A stretch of 64,000 bases of DNA from Paenibacillus phyllosphaerae (GTDB lineage: Bacteria > Bacillota > Bacilli > Paenibacillales > Paenibacillaceae), in contig NZ_JACHXK010000013.1 of the NCBI RefSeq assembly GCF_014192105.1, positions 20,796 through 84,795 on the forward strand, given 5' to 3'. Positions 16,351 to 24,600 of this stretch are shown in pieces (positions within the stretch are counted from its first letter, which is position 1; each line of letters begins with the position of its first letter). Below the pieces are notes generated by a model, which was not told the DNA's origin, made no database searches, and saw only the letters and a list, made by a program, of their open reading frames with translations. The position numbers and the translations under genes were made by a program.

Positions 16351-17478
16351 TTAATAAGCGACGCGTCTTGCTCTTATATACCGTTTGGACCAAGAGCCGG
16401 AATTCATCGAGGATACGTGGACTCCGCCCGCTCCATAAGTATGGATCATGTTGCCGCCGCCGATATAGATTCCGACGTGACCGATCACGTTATCTGTTTT
16501 GAATCGGCCCGGAACGGAGAAGAATACGAGATCGCCCTTCTGAAGATTGGCGCGGCCCACGAAGATCCCCTGCGTCCCCTGATTACGGGATACACGATTC
16601 AAGCGGACACCGTACTTGCCGAACACGTATTGCGTAAAGCTGGAGCAATCGAACCGTCTGGTCTTGGAATACGGTCCCGCGCCGAACAGATACGGCACAC
16701 CACGATATTTCATCGCCGTCTGGATAAGCGCGGCAATATCAATGTTCGGCAGGCCTGCGGCCAACGTCCGGATGCCGCCGTTGGTGCTTCCGGCTTGATT
16801 GAGCTTGCCTGGTCCCACATCCATGATGGAATCCTTCAGCGGATCATCAGGATCCTCGCCGAAGAATGGCGGTCCCTCCGGTGCGTCGCCGTCTTCTATA
16901 TTGTCCATGGTAATGTCGTCGTCGGTCAACGCGCTCAGCTTCAGATCGGTGCCATCCTCCATATAACGGATGTCGCGTTCGAATAGATCGATCAGCGTGG
17001 ACTCCGGCAAGTACACCTTCTCATCTTCAATCACCGGCGCTTCGGACAATAACAGCGTCTCGCCTTCGCGCTCCGCCTTATTCGAGCCGATCGTCAGCTT
17101 ATAGAGCGGATCGATCCCGCCGATCCAGATTTCTTTGTTATCCTCGGAGATCGTCATCTGATACCCGATCACCTGCAGCAGCTCGCCGAGCGGAACGAGG
17201 ATCCGGCCTTGGACGAGCCGGGTCGGAATCCGTGCTTCTTTATCCGTCACCTGCAGCATGCCGATACGCTTGACGTCTTTGCCATTAGCGCCATCCTTGG
17301 ACTGCGCTTTCGTTGTTCCGCCTTTTGCCGATGTACTTGCCTTGTCAGCGGTCTGCCCGCTCTTCTCCGTGTTCTTCTGCCCTGTATCGTTGCTGTCCGC
17401 GGTTGCGCAAGCCGACAGCAGCAGGATGAGCATCATGAAGGAAAGTCCGACCGCAATCGTTCGTTTTGTACCTACCAT
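16351..17478 (-). CDS. NlpC/P60 peptidoglycan endopeptidase lipoprotein with a stalk-like N-terminal domain
   Basis: 375 residues. Lipobox LLSAC with C24, then a low-complexity Ser/Thr/Lys linker (25-68), a copper-amine-oxidase-N-like dimerisation/wall-binding fold (about 80-175: VQGRILVPLGELLQVIGY, VYLPESTLIDLF) and an NlpC/P60 domain (about 248-375). The catalytic triad is complete: C278 in FDCSSF, H334 in GHVGIYIG and H346 in MIHTYG. It should cut gamma-D-glutamyl-diamino acid bonds of peptidoglycan stem peptides outside the membrane. Single gene; the hairpin-repeat cluster follows its stop codon directly. Confidence 0.92.
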   Translation of the reverse strand: MVGTKRTIAVGLSFMMLILLLSACATADSNDTGQKNTEKSGQTADKASTSAKGGTTKAQSKDGANGKDVKRIGMLQVTDKEARIPTRLVQGRILVPLGELLQVIGYQMTISEDNKEIWIGGIDPLYKLTIGSNKAEREGETLLLSEAPVIEDEKVYLPESTLIDLFERDIRYMEDGTDLKLSALTDDDITMDNIEDGDAPEGPPFFGEDPDDPLKDSIMDVGPGKLNQAGSTNGGIRTLAAGLPNIDIAALIQTAMKYRGVPYLFGAGPYSKTRRFDCSSFTQYVFGKYGVRLNRVSRNQGTQGIFVGRANLQKGDLVFFSVPGRFKTDNVIGHVGIYIGGGNMIHTYGAGGVHVSSMNSGSWSKRYIRARRVAY

Positions 17479-17581
17479 GTTAAGGCACCCCTGTATCTGT
17501 GATGTGATTCGAAGATAGCATCACCAGCGGCACCAATCTTATGCGGCACGTTCAGCGTGCATAACGCTATTTAAAATGAAG

Positions 17582-17603
17582 CAACCGCCCTGATCGGCGG
17601 TTG
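17582..17603 (-). terminator. Terminator of the small-gene run
   Basis: CAACCGCC and GGCGGTTG make a perfect 8-bp stem with a 6-base loop, 17 bases beyond the stop at 17621; on the reverse strand TTCATTTT follows. Confidence 0.75.
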
Positions 17604-17620
17604 TTCGTAAGCCCGTTAGA

Positions 17621-18148
17621 TTACCAGCCTTTGCGCGCTCGCAGGCTGGTGATATGGGCAGCGTGATGGTTGCCATGCCACGCGTAAGTGCCCAGATTGT
17701 AATCGAGCGGAATCGTTCGCTGCGATTCGGGATGGTAGAAGCTCCGCTCGAAGTCCGCGTCGCTCATGGCATGAAGCAGATGGACCCAGCGCTCATGCAG
17801 CGCCTCGAGCAGATGCAGGGAAAGCTCGATCGGCGCCGTCGCCGTGTCGGCAAGCTCCGCCCAGCGCTTCTCGCTGTAAGGCTTCACCGTCGGCTTGTCC
17901 TCGGTAAGCGCAAGTTTGAACCGGATGAAGCTGTTCATATGGCTATCCGCCAGATGATGAACGACCTGCCGGACGGTCCATCCTCCGTCACGGTATGGCG
18001 TATCGAGCTGCGCTTCGCTCAAGCCCTCGATCGCAAGCCGAAGCTTGCCGGGCAGCTGCCCGATCTCCTTTATCCACAGCTCCCGCTGCCCAGCCGTAAT
18101 CGGCCCTTCCTGCTCAAAATGCCCGATCGGAAATCGGTAATCTTCCAT
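17621..18148 (-). CDS. DinB-fold protein, YfiT/BstA-like (putative bacillithiol S-transferase)
   Basis: Start at ATG 18148 (MEDYRFPIGHFEQ) behind AAAGGGGGA; the longer frame has no ribosome site. About 175 residues. The chain follows Bacillus subtilis YfiT/BstA closely in memory: LDTPYRDGGWTVRQVVHHLADSHMNSFIRFKLALTE and FYHPESQRTIPLDYNLGTYAWHGNHHAAH. The metal-binding histidines are in VVHHLADS and HGNHHAAH. Family members are metal-dependent four-helix-bundle transferases that conjugate bacillithiol to electrophiles. Thirteen bases downstream of the thioredoxin gene, so probably co-transcribed with it. Confidence 0.87.
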   Translation of the reverse strand: MEDYRFPIGHFEQEGPITAGQRELWIKEIGQLPGKLRLAIEGLSEAQLDTPYRDGGWTVRQVVHHLADSHMNSFIRFKLALTEDKPTVKPYSEKRWAELADTATAPIELSLHLLEALHERWVHLLHAMSDADFERSFYHPESQRTIPLDYNLGTYAWHGNHHAAHITSLRARKGW

Positions 18149-18161
18149 TACATATCCCCCT

Positions 18162-18482
18162 TTAGCGTTCGGATCGCAGCAGCTCGAACAGGTAATCGAC
18201 GCCATGCATCGCGTACGTCTGCTGCACCGGCTCCCCGTCCTCGAGCACAACCAAACATGGCACGCTTGCAATCTGCCACTTCGTACGCAGCTGAACCGCA
18301 TAATTAATGTTGATTTTGCGGATCGGAATGGACTTTCCCGCAGCTTCGACCACCTGCAGTATCCGCTCGGTGATCTTGCATGTGCCGCATAGCGGCGTCA
18401 CGAACAGCAGCGCTTCGCGCTTCGTATCCCCGCCTGCCGCGCTTAGCCACTCTTTCTCCGTAATCTCCGTCAGTTCCTTCAT
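18162..18482 (-). CDS. Thioredoxin-like protein (YtpP-like)
   Basis: 106 residues, thioredoxin fold with active-site C32-G-T-C35 (VTPLCGTCKITERIL) and the cis-proline loop ASVPCLVV, which carries an extra Cys. It lacks a signal peptide, so it is a cytoplasmic disulfide reductase or bacilliredoxin-type helper. It sits directly upstream of the BstA-like gene, consistent with a role in low-molecular-weight thiol exchange; the partner is inferred from position only. Confidence 0.87.
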   Translation of the reverse strand: MKELTEITEKEWLSAAGGDTKREALLFVTPLCGTCKITERILQVVEAAGKSIPIRKININYAVQLRTKWQIASVPCLVVLEDGEPVQQTYAMHGVDYLFELLRSER

Positions 18483-18518
18483 GGTGCACGGCCCCTAATC
18501 GTAAAATATCTTCTTCTC

Positions 18519-19076
18519 TTAATGATACGCGATGTCGTAGTCGGAAACCTGCCCTTGATCGAATGAAATCACGAGCAGCGCTTCTTTCATGGAAAAGAAA
18601 CCGGCGCCGCCTAAATAATAGGACAGCTGATGCTGGGGCTCCTTCACTTCTTGGCTTGGCGACCCGAGCAGTACGTGCACTTCCTCCGGCGAACGTCCCT
18701 TGAGCTTGTGGCGGTCCAGCATATGATCGACCATAACCATCCTGCTGCTCGGTTCGCTCGCCCACCGCTCAGCGTCAAAATGCGAGTTCAGCTCATTGCC
18801 GGTTATTTTGTACACGGAATAGGAGGTGACCAGCATACCGAATGCTAGCCCGCCTATAAGGAATGACCTGGCATAACGCGCAGCCTTCTTGTTCTTGTAA
18901 TAGGTGACACTGCCCAGTACCCAGAGCCCAAGCGGAAGCAGTGTGATGACAATCGCCGGCGGCGTCAACGTCACGAATAGAAAGTCGACGGCGAGATTGA
19001 TCAGCGTATAGACGCCGATATAGACGGCCAAGCCGAATAGATAGATGATCGGAATGAGGAAAGACCATCGGCGCAT
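18519..19076 (-). CDS. Membrane protein of unknown function with a C-terminal SmpA-like segment
   Basis: 185 residues. Three to four hydrophobic segments (about 6-36, 41-58 and 71-88) are followed by a soluble tail whose VHVLLGSPSQEVKE and YYLGGAGFFSMKEALLVISFDQGQVSDYDI resemble the strand pattern of SmpA/OmlA-type 'DUF4309-like' lipoproteins that compare a threshold value. No enzyme motif. It lies between the thioredoxin and GNAT genes on the same strand with gaps of about 35 bases, so it may belong to the same transcript. Confidence 0.7.
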   Translation of the reverse strand: MRRWSFLIPIIYLFGLAVYIGVYTLINLAVDFLFVTLTPPAIVITLLPLGLWVLGSVTYYKNKKAARYARSFLIGGLAFGMLVTSYSVYKITGNELNSHFDAERWASEPSSRMVMVDHMLDRHKLKGRSPEEVHVLLGSPSQEVKEPQHQLSYYLGGAGFFSMKEALLVISFDQGQVSDYDIAYH

Positions 19077-19109
19077 AGAAAAACCCCTTAAGCCTCGCTA
19101 GAACATGTT

Positions 19110-19667
19110 CTAGCCGCGGCGCTGCTCGTAATCCCGCTTCAGCTGACCGAAGATAACAGCGTCGACGAATTTCCCTTTCTCGTAGAAATAGTCTCGCAGC
19201 AGCCCTTCTTCCGCAAATCCGACCTTCTTCAGCAACTTGTGAGAGCTGATATTGGCCGGATCGATATAGGCGTTGATCCGGTTCAGCCCAAGCGACTCGA
19301 ACCCGTAGGCGATAATAGCCGATGCGGCCTCCGTCATGATCCCTCGCTGCCAATATGCGGGCGCAAGCTCGTAGCCCAGCTCGGCCCGGTAGTGCTCCTT
19401 TTCCCATTGGTGGAAGCCGCAAGACCCGAGAAGCTGATCCTCCGCTCCTTTCAGCGTAATCCCCCAGCGGTAACCTTTGCCTTCCTCATAGCGTTGGTTG
19501 AACATCGCGATTAAGTCGGAGGCTTGCTTCACTTCGGTGAAACTCTCGAGATCATAGTATTGCGTCACTTCGTCCTTGGAAAAATAATCGAACATGGCCG
19601 GCGCATCCTCCTCGACCATCTTCCGCAGTACAAGGCGCTTCGTCTCTAAGCGCGGAAATGTTGGCAT
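19110..19667 (-). CDS. GNAT acetyltransferase, RimJ/RimL type
   Basis: 185 residues. LETKRLVLRKMVEEDAPAMFDYFS is the usual N-terminus of ribosomal-protein-type N-acetyltransferases; the acetyl-CoA loop is in ELGYELAPAYWQRGIMTEAASAIIAYGFESLGLNRINAYIDPANISSHKLLKKVGF. It likely acetylates an alpha-amino group of a protein or a small molecule. AGGAG lies in the upstream sequence near 19673-19680. The substrate cannot be predicted. Confidence 0.87.
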   Translation of the reverse strand: MPTFPRLETKRLVLRKMVEEDAPAMFDYFSKDEVTQYYDLESFTEVKQASDLIAMFNQRYEEGKGYRWGITLKGAEDQLLGSCGFHQWEKEHYRAELGYELAPAYWQRGIMTEAASAIIAYGFESLGLNRINAYIDPANISSHKLLKKVGFAEEGLLRDYFYEKGKFVDAVIFGQLKRDYEQRRG

Positions 19668-19761
19668 GGTGCATACTCCTCTCCCATTGATGTGTCGTAC
19701 TATTTCGGTCAGCGTACTCCGCAGCGTATTGATTGTAGTTCACGATTGGGCATACGCTCGC

Positions 19762-20328
19762 TCATCGCCGTTTGCGTCTTGCCATTAGACGCGAATAGCC
19801 GAGCAACAGCAGACCCGCCAGAAGCAGCAGCGGAATGCTTATGAGCAGTCCCCTCAACCATAACGGTCGGAAGTCATCCTCTAGCGATACTTTATTCGTC
19901 GGCGTAGTTCCTGTCCCAAGCTGTTCGAGGTCTAGACTCGCTTGGCTGATCTCCGCACTGCGGCCGCAATTGATGACGTACAGCTCATCTTTTTTCGTAT
20001 AGGGGTACAGCAAGTATTCTCGTCCCTGCTCGAATTCGAATTGGCAGCTGCTCCAAGTTGTCCGAACGATAACCTGCGAATCCGTAACGCCCTTCCAAGC
20101 TTGCGTGACTTCCAAAAGGACGACATCTTCGCCTTCGGACCGATCCTGTTTCATCTGGATGACTTTGCCCGTGAAGGCTGCCGAGCTCTCGTCGACAGCA
20201 GCTTGGGCATTAGGCGGTATACCGCAATCGCAGGCATAGATCCGCTCGCCCGGCCAAAGCGAAAGCACTGTACTCATCCCAAGCACCATAGCCAGCAACA
20301 ACACTAACCGTCGGTAACGTCTAGTCAT
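19762..20328 (-). CDS. TIMP/netrin-like exported protein with C-terminal membrane anchor
   Basis: Start set at ATG 20328 ([15 protein letters not shown]), which overlaps the fosB stop by eight bases and suggests translational coupling. 188 residues: signal peptide ending near residue 32, then the mature N-terminus CDCGIPPN, typical of bacterial tissue-inhibitor-of-metalloproteinase-like (netrin/OB-fold) proteins, with four cysteines (33, 35, 95, 121), and a C-terminal membrane helix (about 160-178) followed by RRKRR. In animals TIMPs bind metalloproteases through the N-terminal Cys; the bacterial function is unknown. Confidence 0.75.
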   Translation of the reverse strand: MTRRYRRLVLLLAMVLGMSTVLSLWPGERIYACDCGIPPNAQAAVDESSAAFTGKVIQMKQDRSEGEDVVLLEVTQAWKGVTDSQVIVRTTWSSCQFEFEQGREYLLYPYTKKDELYVINCGRSAEISQASLDLEQLGTGTTPTNKVSLEDDFRPLWLRGLLISIPLLLLAGLLLLGYSRLMARRKRR

Positions 20329-20740
20329 AGAACACCATATGGTCTTTCGTCTCCCGGTAATAGGCGAGCCGATCCTCGAGCGTACCGGTATGGAACTCGA
20401 ACCGATGGCCGTCCGGATCGAGAAAATAAACCGACCTCCGGTCGCGTTCATCCCGCTCGCGTCCTGGGAGCACGCGAACCTTCAGCTCGTGCAGCCGCGC
20501 TACGGCTTCATCGAACTCCTCGTCTCGGACCGTGAACGCCATATGCGTGTACGTCGACGGCATTTCTTCACGAGGCACATCCTCTTGGTTGAGCGCAATC
20601 CATAGTCCCTGCAGATCAAAGTACGCCAGCTTGCGACCGGTGACGAGCAGCTTCGCCCCGAATACATCCCGATAGAAAGCGATCGACCGCTCCAGATCCG
20701 CTACCGAAAAACAAAGATGGTTGATGCCTTGAAGCTGCAT
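20321..20740 (-). CDS. fosB: FosB-type metallothiol transferase (fosfomycin resistance)
   Basis: 139 residues, a vicinal-oxygen-chelate protein. The metal ligands match FosB numbering: H8 (INHLCFSV), H66 (TYTHMAFTV) and E115 ([10 protein letters not shown]). The C-terminal [22 protein letters not shown] is the FosB signature. The enzyme opens the epoxide of fosfomycin with bacillithiol or cysteine in the cytoplasm. It heads or sits within a minus-strand run with the TIMP-like gene overlapping its end. Chromosomal fosB is common in Bacilli, so this need not mean acquired resistance. Confidence 0.93.
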   Translation of the reverse strand: MQLQGINHLCFSVADLERSIAFYRDVFGAKLLVTGRKLAYFDLQGLWIALNQEDVPREEMPSTYTHMAFTVRDEEFDEAVARLHELKVRVLPGRERDERDRRSVYFLDPDGHRFEFHTGTLEDRLAYYRETKDHMVFYD

Positions 20741-20849
20741 GATTCACACTCCTCCTCGCAATCTTTGCCCCGCCTAACCATTCTTGGTTACAAACGTCTC
20801 CTTCTATCAAAAGGTTCCACGATCATCCATTCGCCATTAGCGCTTTTGC

Positions 20850-21344
20850 CTATACGAGCAACTCGAACTCCAACTCATGCTCGATTGGAATGCCGCCATG
20901 TCCGATGAGCGGAATTTGCGGCTTCATCCGTCTTGCCTCATGAACCGCCCCCGGGTACAACGCCTTCATCGTATAGCCGCGGCGCTGATAGAACCGCATG
21001 GCAGGCACATTGTCGTTCGTCGTAATGAACCAGATCCGCTTAATCCCCGTCGCTGCGGCGAACGTCTGCAGGTGGGTAAGCAGCAGGCTGCCGAAGCCTT
21101 GCCCTTCCTCCAGACTGTCGAGCGAGACCATCTCGAGCTCGTCCACCACGATCTCGTACGTCAATAACGCCGCAAGTTGTCCATGCTCATCCAGTACGAC
21201 AAAACCCGGAAGCTTGTTCATCTCGTGCTGCTTGCCGCGCGTCACCATCACCGATGATCCCCAATGCCTAGTAATGATAGCCGTTACTTCGTCGCGATCG
21301 CCATCTTCAATTGCCCTTACAACAATCGGATGCCTCTGATTCAT
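20850..21344 (-). CDS. GNAT family N-acetyltransferase
   Basis: Start at ATG 21344 (MNQRHPIVVRAIEDGD), six bases after GAGGTG. About 164 residues. The acetyl-CoA site is recognisable in LDSLEEGQGFGSLLLTHLQTFAAATGIKRIWFITTNDNVPAMRFYQRRGY. The substrate is unknown. About 110 bases separate it from fosB, so an operon is possible. Confidence 0.87.
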   Translation of the reverse strand: MNQRHPIVVRAIEDGDRDEVTAIITRHWGSSVMVTRGKQHEMNKLPGFVVLDEHGQLAALLTYEIVVDELEMVSLDSLEEGQGFGSLLLTHLQTFAAATGIKRIWFITTNDNVPAMRFYQRRGYTMKALYPGAVHEARRMKPQIPLIGHGGIPIEHELEFELLV

Positions 21345-21424
21345 TACCATCACCTCGCTTAGGTGTGTCTATCTTGTAATTCTCCTTCGCGAGACCTTTT
21401 TCCTGTTTTACCCATTTAAGTGGT

Positions 21425-21470
21425 ATGCAGAATTCGTCTACTTCTTCGAACAGAGACGAGATACGTAATA
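21425..21470. repeat. Degenerate unit of the dispersed hairpin family (cluster 3)
   Basis: The reverse strand here matches 28515-28560 for about 40 bases, sharing GTTCGAAGAAG and GACGAAT-CTGCATA. It lies between the GH16 gene terminator and the GNAT gene. Confidence 0.7.
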
Positions 21471-21473
21471 AAA

Positions 21474-21510
21474 ACACCCTCCCCCTGCCGCCGGCAGGAA
21501 GAAGGTGCTT
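21474..21510 (-). terminator. Terminator of the SLH-GH16 gene
   Basis: CCTGCCGCCGGCAGG at the core with flanking ACACC/GGTGCT arms; on the reverse strand the hairpin is followed by GTTTTTATT. Confidence 0.75.
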
Positions 21511-21525
21511 GGCTGTTCGAACGGG

Positions 21526-21603
21526 TTGCTTCACTACTACTGCCCAACAGATTGCTTCATTACTATCGTTCATCTAGTTGCTTCACTCATCATTGCTTCA
21601 TTA
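21526..21603. repeat. Four irregular TTGCTTCAYT repeats at the end of the GH16 gene
   Basis: TTGCTTCACTA (21526), TTGCTTCATTA (21552), TTGCTTCACT (21578) and TTGCTTCATTA (21593), the last overlapping the stop codon. Steps are 26, 26 and 15 bases. They may be degenerate copies of the gene's last codons. Confidence 0.7.
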
Positions 21604-24600
21604 ATAGACTTCGACCTCGAACAAAGACGGACCGTACGGAGGCAAACCTTTGTCGCTCAAGTAAAGACGGATGTAGCGCCCCTCAGCAGCTGCATCGCCC
21701 AACTCGACCGTCTCCGCGTAGCTGCCCGTGAAAGTAAGCTCGCGGCTTAACGTCTCCACCGTCTGCCAACTGCTCTCATCTTCCAGGTTCGCGCCTTCGC
21801 CAGCGGCCTGAACGAGAACGGACTTGGCATAGGCCGTCTCCCAGACCAGCTTCAGCTGCGTGATCGATTGCTCACTGCCGAGGTCAATGACAATCCACTC
21901 CGGCGAAGTCGATTCGGCGCTCCAATCCGCTTCCCAACGCGTGCCCGCATCGCCGTCTACGAGGGATCCGGCCGTTGTAGGCGCTTTGGCACTAGAGGCA
22001 GTGACCGTTGCACCCAACGCCAGATTGGTATCCGCCGCCGTCACGCTCTGGCTCACCTCTGCCAACCGATACCCCGTTGCAGCAACCGAGATGGCATAAC
22101 TTCCGGCCGCCTGGAAGGCAGACGCCTTGATCGTCAACTTGCCGGAAGCAACCGTATACTCCTCCGCTGCAAGCGCCGTGCCATTCACGGAGACCGCGGT
22201 AACTGCGCTTTCCCAGCTGCCATCCGCACCGAAGGTAAGCTCGATGTCTTGCCCGACTTTGTTCAAGGACGTATCTGCCGTAACCACGGGCGGAGCGGCT
22301 AGTTCAGGTTGCTCCGGCTCAGGCTCGACTTCGCCGCCCACCGGTGTCCCGTACGCTTCCAGTTCCCAAAGCGAATAGCCATACTGCGTGCCTCTTACCG
22401 TGCCATACGCCCGGATGTGGCGTGCTTCCGTTCCGCCGAGAACAATCGTGTCGGTGCCGCCATTACCATTGGCTTCAGTGAACACGTCGACCCAATCGCC
22501 CTCGCCAGGGGAAGCGGATGTTGCCGCCTGAACCTTGTAGCCTTTGCCGTAAGCGCCCTCCCACTTCAGCACGACAGCGTCCAGCTTATAGACGGCGCCA
22601 AGATCAACCGCGATCCACTGCGGGTCAGCCGTTGCCGACTCCCATCGTGTGCTCGCATTGCCATCAATCGCCAGATTTGCCGGCTGCGGCTGAGTGGAAG
22701 CAGAAGCCGTTGCGCCAATCGCCACGTTCGGTGCCGCTGTCTTCACTTCCTGCACCACGACCGCAGAGCCATAGTTGGCGGCTTGCACGGCAATGGTGTA
22801 ATTGTTCATGGCCGGGAACAAGTCCGCAGCAAGGTGAATCTTACCCGCTTCGATCGTCATTTTGTCCGCTGGCACCGCTGCTGCGTTGATGGTTACGGAT
22901 GTGATCGCTTCGCGCCACACGCTGTCATCGGCGAACGTTATGTCGATCGCTTCGCCGACCTTGTTATCCGAAACATCGGCAGTTAATGCCGGCCCCGTCT
23001 TCACTTCCTTCAGCACTACATCGTCGATCGTAATCAGATGCGGGCCATCGGGGGTGGCCGCTGCGCCGCTTACTACGTTACCCAGCAAATATTTCAGCGT
23101 CAGCGTCGATGCTGCGCCCGGCTTGATCGTCGACGTGTAGACGGCCGACGCGTCATCCGTAATGTTGAACGCCTGTTGCTGGTTGTTGTTCACGCCGCTA
23201 AATTCCACCAGTATCGGACGATCGACCTGCGACCAAGCGCGGAAGCTCAGCTCATACGTCTTGCCCGCTTCGAGCTTGATGTTCTCTTGCATCAGCTGGG
23301 TCGACCAGCTAATCGGAATGTTCCACTCCGGATGAATGCCGCCATGATAGTTGATCTGTACGTTGGCTGCGCCGTTCTCCACGCTGAAGGACGAGTAGTC
23401 CGGCATTTCGTTCCACAACGACCATCCGCTATCGCCCGATGAAAAATGGCCGTTCTTCAGCAGATTGCCGTCGCTCGTCAGCAGCGATTGCACGACTATC
23501 GTATCCCCATAGCCATCCGCCTTCACTGTAATCGTCTGCGCGCCTTCCGCCGTGAATACGTCGCCGCTCAGCACAATCGCGCCCGCTTCCACCGTATATT
23601 TGCTTGCCGCAAGCGTCGTATCCCCGACCTTAACCGCCGAGATCGTCTGACGCCAAGCCTCATTATCGGTGAAAGTAATGGCGATCGGCTGACCGACCTT
23701 ATTGTCGGTCGTATCCGCGATCAGCTGCGGCGGACGCTTCACCGGCGCATCCTTCACTTGCAACACCATGTTGCGGAACTGCACCTCATGCGCGCCAGCC
23801 GGACTTTGCGCCGTTTTGCCGAGCAGCAGCTTCAAGGCGAGATTATCGTCGGCGGTCAGTTTGACCGTATAATCGAACTTCGTCCACTCGCTGCCGATGG
23901 CAATCGAGCCGGAGTCGAATCGCCGCGTGTATGACGCATTCTCCAGCGTCGCTTGCATGTCGCGGTCAACGCTCGAGAGCGCCTCGAAGGAGAGTTCGTA
24001 CGTGAAGCCTTTTTTCAACTGCAGCCCCGACTGATTGAACATGACGTTCCACGCCTCGGTGCCGACATTCGTGATCGCGACCTTCGCTACGCCGTCCGCC
24101 GCGTTGAAGCCGGCTTGCGCCCCTTGAGTGAACGGCTCCCAGCCGGACAGCCCTGCCGAGAAATCGCCATTGACGAGCGGGAACAGATTGATGCCGCCGT
24201 AATCGATATTGTTATTCGTCGTCCGCACCAGCTTCACGTTGTCGATCGTGACATCGGCGTTGCTGCCGCCCAGATCGAAGACCAGCTGCCCTTCGAGATC
24301 CGTCACGCCGGCCGGCATCGTGAAGGTGAGCTTCTGCTCGCTTGAAGACGTACCGATGGCAAAATCATTCCGGGACGCGTAAACGTTCTCGCCGTCCTTG
24401 CTGATCACTCGTACGCCAACCGCGCGCGCCGCCTCGGCTTTCGCTTGGAAGGTCAGCTCATACGTATCGGTCTGAAGCAGATTCATCCCCTTCTGCACGA
24501 GCGTAACCGCCTCAGGCGCTGTACCGCCATTCGTGATAACTGTCTCCAGCTGTCTGCGTTCGGCGTCGACGCTGGCAGTTGCAACTGTCCCCTCGCTAAC

